Positions 1-6,586 of a stretch of DNA of 10,123 nt are shown here, one piece after another; the first letter of the stretch is position 1, and each line of letters begins with the position of its first letter. Position numbers and translations under genes: made by a program. Source of the DNA: an uncultured Lachnospiraceae bacterium (lineage in GTDB: Bacteria > Bacillota_A > Clostridia > Lachnospirales > Lachnospiraceae); the NCBI GenBank assembly GCA_947175285.1, contig CAMWMM010000136.1, forward strand, positions 1 to 10,123, given 5' to 3'. The notes beneath the pieces were generated by a model that was not told the DNA's origin, did no database searches, and worked only from the letters and a program-made list of their open reading frames with translations.

Positions 1-54
1 GTTTATTATATATGATACGGGATTAGAAAGCAATATAAAATCCGTTAAATTCAC

Positions 55-82
55 TTGCAAAATTGTAAAAAAATATTATAAT
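55..82 (+). promoter_or_regulatory. Candidate sigma-A promoter P1 of the uxaB-uxaA-SDR operon
   Basis: A TTGCAA -35-like box (55-60) and a perfect TATAAT -10 box (77-82) are separated by 16 bases. Transcription would start near 89, giving an untranslated leader of about 130 bases before uxaB. The perfect -10 makes this the better of two candidates. However, the region is very AT-rich, so chance matches are expected. Inference from consensus only. Confidence 0.45.
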
Positions 83-98
83 TATTTCAATTTATATA

Positions 99-127
99 TT
101 GACTAATTGGGAAAAATGTGAAAAAAT
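99..127 (+). promoter_or_regulatory. Alternative promoter P2 of the uxaB operon
   Basis: TTGACT (99-104) is a good -35 match, five of six bases. The 17-base spacer leads to AAAAAT (122-127), a weak -10 with four of six bases. In this reading the shared AATGTGAAAAA motif (115-125) sits between and over the core elements, as expected for a repressor site. It competes with P1, and only one of the two may be real. Confidence 0.3.
115..125 (+). promoter_or_regulatory. Putative operator half-site shared with the GH28 promoter
   Basis: AATGTGAAAAA here is identical to the left arm of the perfect inverted repeat at 4105-4130, and the match continues with ATAA after an extra A. Both copies lie at the promoter of a pectin or galacturonate unit. 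No matching inverted arm follows within the next 30 bases here, so this would be a single or degenerate site. The regulator is not encoded in the window. Confidence 0.4.
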
Positions 128-134
128 AATAACA

Positions 135-148
135 TGAAACTGCTTACA
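135..148 (+). promoter_or_regulatory. cre-like catabolite-control site (CcpA)
   Basis: TGAAACTGCTTACA matches the relaxed cre consensus TGNAANCGNTNNCA at every fixed position except one: the central C of CG is T. It lies downstream of both candidate promoters and upstream of uxaB, where CcpA would block initiation or elongation when preferred sugars are present. Catabolite repression of uronate genes is common in Firmicutes. Its use here is inferred from the match alone. Confidence 0.4.
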
Positions 149-226
149 TTATAAAAAATGTACGAAAGCCGTGACAAATGGGGCAGAGGCGGAAGATTGG
201 TGTAGAGAAAGGAGATTTTGCAGCTA

Positions 227-1690
227 ATGGAACTTTTGAGCAAACAGAAAACAGGAAAAGTAGAAAGACCGGTAAAGGTTCTGCAGTTCGGGGAAGGCAA
301 CTTTTTGCGCGCATTTGTTGATTATATGATTGATATCGCAAATGAGAGAGGCGATTTTAACGGAGATATCGTTTTGGTAAAACCGATTGAATTTGGAACA
401 CTGGAGCGTTTTCATGATCAGGAATGCCAGTATACGGTACAGCTTAGAGGTATTTCGGACGGCGAAGCGAGAAAAATCAACCGTGTAGTAACAAGTGTTA
501 CCGATGTTGTGGATGCCTATGGAGAATATGAGAAATATGCTGACTTTGCAAAATTGGATACACTGCGCTTCATCGTTTCCAACACAACGGAGGCAGGTAT
601 TGTTTATGATGAGACGGACAAATTTGAAATGAATCCGCCGAAAACATATCCCGGTAAACTGACGAAGTTTTTATATGAAAGATATCAGCATTTTAACGGC
701 GCGCAGGATAAGGGTCTGGTAATGCTTCCGGTGGAATTGATTGATGATAATGGAATCCATCTGAAAGAATGTGTGTTAAAATTTGCTAAATTGTGGAATC
801 TTGGAGATGCTTTTACGGCATGGGTAAATGATGCCTGCGTATTTACTTCCACACTGGTTGACAGAATTGTTACCGGATATCCGAGAGACGAGGCTGAAGA
901 ACTTTGTCAGGAATTCGGATATCAGGATAATCTGATTGTAACAGGCGAGCCTTTTGCACTTTGGGTTATTGAAAGTTCCAAGGATATCAGCGATGAATTC
1001 CCGCTGCCGAAAGCAGGACTTCCTGTTATCTTTACAGATAATCAGAAACCGTATAAGCAGAGAAAGGTTCGTATCTTAAATGGTGCACATACTTCTTTCG
1101 TACTTGCTTCTTATCTGTGCGGAAATGATATCGTACTGGAATCCATGAATGATGAGCTCATTCTGAACTTTATTAAAGCAACTATCTTTGATGAAGTAAT
1201 TCCTACGTTAACACTTCCGAAGCAAGAGTTGGATGAGTTTGCAGAGGCTGTACTGACAAGATTTAATAATCCGTATGTAAAACATGCGCATTTATCTATT
1301 TCCTTAAACTCTGTTTCCAAGTGGAAAGCAAGATGTATGCCTAGTTTCCTTGGCTATATTGAAAAAGAAGGAAAGATACCGACACATTTGACATTCTCAC
1401 TTGCGGCGCTGATGGCGTTCTACACCGGAACGGAAATCAGAGATAAAGCGTTGATTGGACATCGTGACGGTCAGGAATATAATATTATGGATGATGCGGC
1501 AGTGCTTGAGTTCTTCGCAGCAAACAGCAGTAAGGAACCGGCGGAATTTGCACATGCGGTACTTTCCAATACGGATTTCTGGGGACAGGATTTGAGCGCA
1601 CTCGCAGGAGTAGAAGACGCAATTGTTTCCTATTTAACAGATATTCGTGCCATAGGAATGCGTAAGACAATGGAAAAAGTTTTCGCATAA
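227..1690 (+). CDS. uxaB: Tagaturonate reductase (altronate oxidoreductase), UxaB
   Basis: NAD-dependent reduction of D-tagaturonate to D-altronate, the second step of cytoplasmic D-galacturonate catabolism. The product is 487 residues from ATG 227, the usual size for this polyol-specific long-chain dehydrogenase (mannitol dehydrogenase) family. The N-terminal Rossmann domain shows the cofactor motif FGEGNFLRAF (residues 21-30). The C-terminal domain carries the family catalytic signature K280-VRIL-N285-GA-H288. The start is uncertain: the AAAGGAG at 208-214 lies 12 bases from ATG 227 but only 3 bases from an in-frame TTG at 218, which would add three residues (MQL). It is the first gene of an apparent operon, with uxaA starting 19 bases after its stop. 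The UxaB assignment over other family members (UxuB, mannitol dehydrogenase) rests on sequence character plus the adjacent uxaA. Confidence 0.92.
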   Translation: MELLSKQKTGKVERPVKVLQFGEGNFLRAFVDYMIDIANERGDFNGDIVLVKPIEFGTLERFHDQECQYTVQLRGISDGEARKINRVVTSVTDVVDAYGEYEKYADFAKLDTLRFIVSNTTEAGIVYDETDKFEMNPPKTYPGKLTKFLYERYQHFNGAQDKGLVMLPVELIDDNGIHLKECVLKFAKLWNLGDAFTAWVNDACVFTSTLVDRIVTGYPRDEAEELCQEFGYQDNLIVTGEPFALWVIESSKDISDEFPLPKAGLPVIFTDNQKPYKQRKVRILNGAHTSFVLASYLCGNDIVLESMNDELILNFIKATIFDEVIPTLTLPKQELDEFAEAVLTRFNNPYVKHAHLSISLNSVSKWKARCMPSFLGYIEKEGKIPTHLTFSLAALMAFYTGTEIRDKALIGHRDGQEYNIMDDAAVLEFFAANSSKEPAEFAHAVLSNTDFWGQDLSALAGVEDAIVSYLTDIRAIGMRKTMEKVFA

Positions 1691-1709
1691 TGTGAATAAT
1701 GGGGGTAAC

Positions 1710-3191
1710 ATGAAAGATTATATTAAAATTCATGAAAATGATAATGTAATTGTTGCAATTAAGGAAATTGCAGCGGGCGATACGGTAAGCGTTGGGGATG
1801 TACAGGTAACGGCAAAGGACACCATTCCGGCAGGTCATAAAATGGCTCTCTGTGATATTGCGCAGGACGGAGATATTACCAAGTACGGATGCCGTATCGG
1901 AAATGCCAAGGAGAATATCCTGGCAGGACAGTGGATACATACGCACAATGTAAAAACCGCACTGGGAGATTTGTTGGAATACACCTATGAACCGGTGGAA
2001 ATACAGGAAAAGTCTACGCCGGATGAGACATTCATGGGATTTAACCGTCCGGACGGCAAAGTCGGCGTACGAAATGAAGTATGGATTATTCCGACGGTTG
2101 GATGTGTCAATAATATTGCTACGGCGCTTGCCAAATCTGCAAATGAACGCCTGAAAGGTACGGTAGAAGAGGTTATTGCATTCCCGCATCCGTATGGCTG
2201 TTCGCAGATGGGGGACGATCAGGAGCATACAAGAGCGATTCTGGCAGATTTAATAAAACATCCGAATGCAGGCGGCGTGTTAGTGCTTGGTCTTGGGTGC
2301 GAAAACAGTAACATAGACGTATTGAAACCGTATATTGGCGATGTCAATCCTGACAGGGTGAAATTCCTTGTCTGCCAGGAGACAGAAGATGAAATGGAGA
2401 CCGGCGGAAAAATGCTGGATGAACTGATTTCTTACGCAGCTTCATTCAAACGTGAGCCGATAAGCGTTTCCAAACTTATCATCGGTATGAAATGCGGCGG
2501 AAGCGACGGTTTTTCCGGTATTACGGCAAATCCGCTCGTCGGAAAGTTTTCTGACTTATTGATAAGCAAAAAAGGAACAACGATTCTGACGGAAGTGCCG
2601 GAGATGTTCGGCGCCGAAACGCTTTTGATGAACAGATGCGAGAATCGGGAGTTGTTTGACGAGACCGTGAAGTTAATTAATGATTTCAAACAGTATTTCA
2701 AGGATAACAACCAGACGATTTATGAAAATCCGTCACCGGGCAATAAGAAAGGCGGTATTTCCACACTTGAGGATAAATCCCTTGGATGTACACAGAAGTC
2801 CGGAAGTGCGCCGGTTAAGGGCGTATTGGCATACGGACAGCGCGTGGAAAGAGCGGGTCTTAATCTGCTCAGTGCACCGGGAAATGATTTGGTAGCGTCA
2901 ACCGCACTTGCGGCAAGCGGCGCGCACATTGTTTTGTTTACGACAGGACGCGGAACACCGTTTGCATCACCGGTTCCGACCGTTAAGATTTCCAGTAACA
3001 GCGCCCTTGCAGGGAAGAAGAAGAACTGGATAGACTTCAATGCCGGTGTATTGGTAGAAGATAAAGACATTGACGAAACTGCAAAAGAGTTGTTTGACTA
3101 TGTAGTAGCAGTAGCATCCGGAAAGAAAGTATGCAGTGAGGAAGCAGGATTCCATGACATGGCAATCTTTAAACAGGGTGTTACTTTATAA
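1710..3191 (+). CDS. uxaA: Altronate dehydratase, UxaA
   Basis: Dehydrates D-altronate to 2-keto-3-deoxy-D-gluconate (KDG), the step after UxaB; the family is a metal-dependent hydro-lyase. The protein is 493 residues, normal full length. It has an N-terminal SAF-type domain (about 1-85, beginning MKDYIKIHENDNVIVAI) and a large UxaA/GarD C-terminal domain. That domain has conserved cysteine- and glycine-rich motifs: HPYGCSQMGDD (from H160), LGLGCEN, and GMKCGGSDGFSG (from G259). ATG 1710 was chosen because GGGGGT (1701-1706) sits just upstream. An in-frame GTG at 1692 would add six residues (MNNGGN) encoded by the ribosome-binding region itself and lacks a good Shine-Dalgarno sequence. The short gap after uxaB and lack of a terminator point to co-transcription. 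Galactarate dehydratase is the main alternative in the superfamily, but the uxaB neighbour favours altronate. Confidence 0.92.
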   Translation: MKDYIKIHENDNVIVAIKEIAAGDTVSVGDVQVTAKDTIPAGHKMALCDIAQDGDITKYGCRIGNAKENILAGQWIHTHNVKTALGDLLEYTYEPVEIQEKSTPDETFMGFNRPDGKVGVRNEVWIIPTVGCVNNIATALAKSANERLKGTVEEVIAFPHPYGCSQMGDDQEHTRAILADLIKHPNAGGVLVLGLGCENSNIDVLKPYIGDVNPDRVKFLVCQETEDEMETGGKMLDELISYAASFKREPISVSKLIIGMKCGGSDGFSGITANPLVGKFSDLLISKKGTTILTEVPEMFGAETLLMNRCENRELFDETVKLINDFKQYFKDNNQTIYENPSPGNKKGGISTLEDKSLGCTQKSGSAPVKGVLAYGQRVERAGLNLLSAPGNDLVASTALAASGAHIVLFTTGRGTPFASPVPTVKISSNSALAGKKKNWIDFNAGVLVEDKDIDETAKELFDYVVAVASGKKVCSEEAGFHDMAIFKQGVTL

Positions 3192-3224
3192 ACTTATGCC
3201 ACATTAATAAAGGAGGAAAAAAAG

Positions 3225-4028
3225 ATGGCAATTTTAGACAAGTTTTCATTGGAAGGTAAGGTAGCGCTTGTAACAGGTGCATCTTACGGAATCGGATTTG
3301 CGCTTGCAACTGCATTCGCAGAAGCCGGAGCAACGATCGTTTTCAATGATATTAAGCAGGAGCTGGTTGACAAAGGTCTGGCAGCTTACAAAGAGAAAGG
3401 CATCACAGCTCATGGTTATGTTTGCGACGTAACAAACGAAGATCAGGTAAACGAGTTGGTTGCAAAGGTTGAAAAGGAAGTCGGCGTTATTGATATCCTT
3501 GTAAATAATGCAGGTATTATCAAACGTATTCCGATGTGCGATATGACAGCAGCAGAGTTCAGACAGGTAATCGATGTAGACTTGAACGCACCGTTTATCG
3601 TATCGAAAGCAGTTATTCCGTCCATGATTAAAAAAGGACACGGTAAGATTATAAACATCTGCTCTATGATGAGTGAACTTGGTCGTGAGACAGTATCTGC
3701 TTATGCAGCAGCAAAGGGTGGTTTAAAGATGCTTACCAAAAATATTGCTTCCGAGTACGGCGAGTTCAATATTCAGTGTAATGGTATCGGACCTGGTTAT
3801 ATTGCTACACCGCAGACAGCTCCGCTTCGTGAGATTCAGCCTGACGGTTCCAGACATCCGTTTGACCAGTTCATTATCGCTAAGACACCTGCGGCAAGAT
3901 GGGGAGATGCGGAAGACCTTCAGGGTACTGCAGTATTCCTTGCATCCGATGCATCTAACTTTGTCAACGGACACGTTGTATATGTAGATGGCGGTATTCT
4001 TGCTTATATCGGAAAGCAGCCGGGCTAA
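3225..4028 (+). CDS. Short-chain dehydrogenase, gluconate 5-dehydrogenase / KduD type
   Basis: Cytoplasmic classical SDR of 267 residues. Visible motifs are the cofactor loop TGASYGIG (17-24), NNAG (94-97), N121, and the catalytic set S147, Y160 and K164. The C-terminal end, with TPAARWG, FLASDASNFVNGHVVYVDGG and a terminal AYIGKQPG, resembles gluconate 5-dehydrogenases more than Escherichia coli KduD, which is shorter at about 253 residues. In a galacturonate operon the likely substrate is 2,5-diketo-3-deoxygluconate, reduced to KDG in the unsaturated-uronate branch of pectin breakdown; 5-ketogluconate is the alternative. Specificity cannot be settled from sequence. ATG 3225 has a strong AGGAGG at 3211-3216 with an 8-base spacing. 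It lies 33 bases after uxaA and is the last gene before the terminator. Codon use matches its neighbours. Confidence 0.85.
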   Translation: MAILDKFSLEGKVALVTGASYGIGFALATAFAEAGATIVFNDIKQELVDKGLAAYKEKGITAHGYVCDVTNEDQVNELVAKVEKEVGVIDILVNNAGIIKRIPMCDMTAAEFRQVIDVDLNAPFIVSKAVIPSMIKKGHGKIINICSMMSELGRETVSAYAAAKGGLKMLTKNIASEYGEFNIQCNGIGPGYIATPQTAPLREIQPDGSRHPFDQFIIAKTPAARWGDAEDLQGTAVFLASDASNFVNGHVVYVDGGILAYIGKQPG

Positions 4029-4051
4029 AAGCGCGTAAAGAGCTTTTAAAG

Positions 4052-4080
4052 GCGTCCCGCCATTGGACGGGACGCTTTTT
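4052..4080 (+). terminator. Rho-independent terminator of the uxaB-uxaA-SDR operon
   Basis: GCGTCCCG (4052-4059) pairs perfectly with CGGGACGC (4068-4075) around an 8-base loop, followed directly by five T residues (4076-4080). It begins 24 bases after the SDR stop codon and cleanly separates this operon from the GH28 unit. A weaker AAAAGC/GCTTTT stem (4027-4047) precedes it and overlaps the stop codon. Confidence 0.93.
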
Positions 4081-4107
4081 GTATATAGAAAAATATGGGG
4101 GTATAAT
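4079..4107 (+). promoter_or_regulatory. Promoter of the GH28-TIM barrel unit
   Basis: TTGTAT (4079-4084) and a perfect TATAAT (4102-4107) are spaced by exactly 17 bases, so transcription should start near 4114. The -35 is weak (three of six bases), but -10 and spacing are ideal. The -35 overlaps the T-tract of the preceding terminator, and the -10 overlaps the inverted repeat at 4105-4130. Such a compact layout fits a repressible promoter. Confidence 0.65.
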
Positions 4108-4130
4108 GTGAAAAATAAATTTTTCACATT
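4105..4130 (+). promoter_or_regulatory. Perfect 11+4+11 inverted repeat, probable repressor operator
   Basis: The arms AATGTGAAAAA (4105-4115) and TTTTTCACATT (4120-4130) are exact reverse complements with spacer TAAA. The repeat covers the end of the -10 box and the predicted transcription start, the classic position for a repressor. It lacks the central CG typical of cre and most LacI-family sites, and the 12 bases between TGTGA and TCACA do not fit a CRP site (6 bases). It is not followed by a T-run on the plus strand, so a terminator role is unlikely. The same 11-base arm occurs at 115-125 upstream of uxaB. Confidence 0.65.
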
Positions 4131-4152
4131 TTAGCAAGAACGGAGGATTAGC

Positions 4153-5712
4153 ATGGATATTCGACTGATTATGAAGACGGCGCGCAGCGTGACGTTTGAA
4201 CTGGATGATGGAGGAACGTATGAAACAGTAGAAAAATATCGACTGTTTTTAAATAATGTTGAACAGAAAGAAACCAATACGGTAATTACCAGTCTGTATG
4301 ATTTAAAGCCTGATACGGAATATGTGCTTGACGTACAGAATCAGAGCGGTGCATCTGTAGGAACGGCTTCTTTCCGGACAGATGAAGAGTTTGTTACCAT
4401 TAACGTGAAAGAACTTGGGGCTGTCGGGGACGGCGTATCGGATGACACAAACTTTATTCAGGCGGCGATTATGGCTTGTCCGCCAAAGAGCCGTGTCTTA
4501 ATACCGAAAGGGAAATATAAAATAACGAGTGTTTTCCTCAGAAGCGGCATTAATGTGGAAATTGCTAAAGGCGCAGAACTGCTTGCCGAGACTGACAGAA
4601 ACCGTTTTGTAAAGTTCCCGGGACTGATAGAGAGTTATGACGAAAAAGAAGAATATAATTTAGGCACATGGGAGGGAAATCCTCTGCCGATGTTTGCAGG
4701 GATTGTATGCGGAATTAACGTATCGGATGTGAAACTCTATGGAGAGGGCGTTATCAACGGCTGTGCCTCTACGGATAACTGGTGGAATAATCCCAAGGTG
4801 ATGGTCGGCGCATTTAGACCACGGATGTTATTTTTGAATCATTGCGAAAATATACAGGTACAGGGTCTGACGTTCTGTAACAGTCCGGCATGGGTTATCC
4901 ATCCGTATTTCAGCGACAACCTGTTGTTTGCCGGATTGAAAGTAAGGAATCCACAGCAGTCGCCTAATACGGACGGACTTGATCCGGAATCCTGCCGTAA
5001 AGTAGAAATACTGGGTGTTCACTTTTCACTGGGAGATGACTGTATCGCAGTTAAATCAGGAAAGGTATATATGGGGAAAAAACATAAAAAACCTTCCGAA
5101 GACGTGCATATCAGCCACTGTCTGATGGAGAACGGGCATGGTGCGGTTACGGTCGGCAGCGAGATTGGTGCGGGCGTACGCAATATGGTTGTGGAAAAAT
5201 GCCGCTTTTCTCATACGGACCGCGGACTACGCATTAAGACAAGACGCGGGCGGGGAAAAGATTCAATTTTGGATAAAATCGTATTCCGGGATATTGAGAT
5301 GGACCATGTTATGACGCCGTTTACGGCAAATGCTTTTTATTTCTGCGACCCGGACGGACGGACAGAATATGTGCAGTCAAGGGAAAAATTTCCGATAGAC
5401 GACAGAACGCCGGCAATGAAGAACTTTCTGTTTGAAAACATTCATGCTTCTAACTGTCATGTTGCTGCGGCATTTTTTGAAGGACTTCCGGAACAGAAAA
5501 TCGAGAAAATCGAGATGCGCAACTGCTCTATTTCTTTTGCGGAAGAGGCAAAGGCAGATGTGCCGATTATGACTAACGGAGTAGAACCTTGTACAAAGCG
5601 CGGACTTCATGCGACGAATGTAGAGAAGCTGATACTGGACAATGTAGTGATTGAAGGCGTTGTTGGAGAGACTCTGGAACTGCAGGGTGTAGATAAGCTG
5701 GAGCAGGCATAG
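4153..5712 (+). CDS. GH28 family polygalacturonase, probably intracellular and exo-acting
   Basis: Hydrolyses alpha-1,4 bonds between galacturonate units of pectin fragments by an inverting mechanism. The 519-residue protein has an N-terminal fibronectin-III-like domain (about 1-80, with LKPDTEYVLDV), then the right-handed parallel beta-helix opening with NVKELGAVGDGVSDDT. All GH28 signature residues are present: NTDG (D274), GDD (D295, D296), GHG (H329) and RIK (R360, K362). No signal peptide or membrane segment is seen, so the enzyme should be cytoplasmic and act on imported oligogalacturonides. An N-terminal FnIII domain with a GH28 helix is known from exo-polygalacturonases such as Yersinia YeGH28. 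Exo mode is inferred from this architecture. ATG 4153 follows GGAGG (4142-4146) by 6 bases. A related specificity, such as rhamnogalacturonan or xylogalacturonan, cannot be excluded. The TIM-barrel gene follows after 18 bases. Confidence 0.92.
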   Translation: MDIRLIMKTARSVTFELDDGGTYETVEKYRLFLNNVEQKETNTVITSLYDLKPDTEYVLDVQNQSGASVGTASFRTDEEFVTINVKELGAVGDGVSDDTNFIQAAIMACPPKSRVLIPKGKYKITSVFLRSGINVEIAKGAELLAETDRNRFVKFPGLIESYDEKEEYNLGTWEGNPLPMFAGIVCGINVSDVKLYGEGVINGCASTDNWWNNPKVMVGAFRPRMLFLNHCENIQVQGLTFCNSPAWVIHPYFSDNLLFAGLKVRNPQQSPNTDGLDPESCRKVEILGVHFSLGDDCIAVKSGKVYMGKKHKKPSEDVHISHCLMENGHGAVTVGSEIGAGVRNMVVEKCRFSHTDRGLRIKTRRGRGKDSILDKIVFRDIEMDHVMTPFTANAFYFCDPDGRTEYVQSREKFPIDDRTPAMKNFLFENIHASNCHVAAAFFEGLPEQKIEKIEMRNCSISFAEEAKADVPIMTNGVEPCTKRGLHATNVEKLILDNVVIEGVVGETLELQGVDKLEQA

Positions 5713-5730
5713 AGTGAAAGGAGGATTAAG

Positions 5731-6576
5731 ATGCAATTAGGAATACGTTTACATGATATTGAAAAAGCGCCATTGGAGAGGCGTCTGCAAATAGCAAACG
5801 AGCAGGGTTTTCGATGCGGACATCTGGCACTCTCAAAAGTAATTTCCGAATATTCGGTGGCGGATAGTGCATTGACACCGGGATTTGCATGTTATCTGAA
5901 AAACTTGTTTGCCAAGTCGGAGATAGATATAGCAGTGCTTGGCTGTTACTTAAATCTGGCAAATCCGAATGAGGAAAGCTTAAAGAAAAATCAAGCGCGG
6001 TATCTGGCGAATATCCGCTTTGCGTCTTTGCTGGGCGCAGGCGTGGTCGGAACGGAGACCGGAGCGGTGAATGAGGCCTATAAATACGAGGAACGTAATC
6101 ATTCCGAGGAAGCGCTGCAGATTTTCATCAAAAATGTCCGCCCGGTTGTGGAGTATGCAGAAAAAATGGGTGTTATTTTTGCAATCGAGCCTGTATTTAA
6201 GCATATTGTATGTAATCCGGAGCGTGCAAGGAAGGTATTGGATGAGATTGCATCTCCGAACCTGCAGATTATATTTGACCCCGTTAATCTTCTTGATATC
6301 AGCAATTATCAGAACAGAGCGGAGATTATTCAGGAAGCGATAGAGCTTCTTGGCAAAGATATTGCAGTAGTGCATATCAAGGATTTTAAAGTGGAAAACA
6401 ACAAACTGGTTTCCGTAGCGGCAGGTACGGGCGAAATGGATTACAGTGAAATTATCCGCTTTATTAAGAAAGAAAAGCCCTATGTACATGTAACATTGGA
6501 GAATACTGTTCCTGATAATGCAGTCGCTTCCAGAGAATATATTCAGGGACTCTGGAATGACTGCAAAGTGGAATAA
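5731..6576 (+). CDS. Xylose-isomerase-like TIM-barrel sugar isomerase/epimerase
   Basis: A 281-residue cytoplasmic protein of the sugar phosphate isomerase/epimerase group (AP endonuclease family 2 fold). The expected metal-binding quartet can be placed at strand ends: E153 (AIEPV), D183 (IFDPVN), H215 (VHIKDF) and E257 (TLENT). The full barrel appears present, from GIRLHD at the N-terminus to the C-terminal helix. The family includes tagatose/psicose epimerases, hydroxypyruvate isomerases and inosose dehydratases, and I cannot assign a substrate from sequence. ATG 5731 follows AAAGGAGG (5717-5724) by 6 bases and lies 18 bases after the GH28 stop, so the two are almost certainly co-transcribed. 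This suggests it acts on a GH28 product or related uronate or ketose. Its stop is only 9 bases from that of the converging hydrolase gene. Confidence 0.85.
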   Translation: MQLGIRLHDIEKAPLERRLQIANEQGFRCGHLALSKVISEYSVADSALTPGFACYLKNLFAKSEIDIAVLGCYLNLANPNEESLKKNQARYLANIRFASLLGAGVVGTETGAVNEAYKYEERNHSEEALQIFIKNVRPVVEYAEKMGVIFAIEPVFKHIVCNPERARKVLDEIASPNLQIIFDPVNLLDISNYQNRAEIIQEAIELLGKDIAVVHIKDFKVENNKLVSVAAGTGEMDYSEIIRFIKKEKPYVHVTLENTVPDNAVASREYIQGLWNDCKVE

Positions 6577-6586
6577 CGGGCGTTAT
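6573..6586. repeat. Short palindrome between convergent genes
   Basis: ATAACG (6573-6578) and CGTTAT (6581-6586) flank GG. The palindrome spans the stop of the TIM-barrel gene and reaches the first base of the hydrolase stop. No T-run follows on either strand, so it is not a standard intrinsic terminator. It may be chance. Confidence 0.35.

Noticed and set aside
17..47. ACGGGATT/AATCCGT hairpin near the left edge as the terminator of an upstream gene
   Set aside because: The stem needs a bulge, the loop is long and no T-run follows.
145..162. TACATT/AATGTA inverted repeat in the uxaB leader as a terminator or riboswitch stem
   Set aside because: Only six AT-rich pairs with a 6-base loop and no T-run. 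No known riboswitch motif was recognised in 89-217.
1485..2228. Minus-strand frame of 247 codons across the uxaB/uxaA junction
   Set aside because: It lies antisense to two well-supported genes, has no family resemblance and low-complexity composition. It is a shadow frame.
4105..4130. CRP-type site (TGTGA...TCACA)
   Set aside because: The half-sites are 12 bases apart rather than 6, so the spacing does not fit CRP.
5980..6489. Minus-strand frame of 169 codons inside the TIM-barrel gene
   Set aside because: Entirely antisense to a gene with clear metal-site motifs, with no ribosome binding site or recognisable domain.
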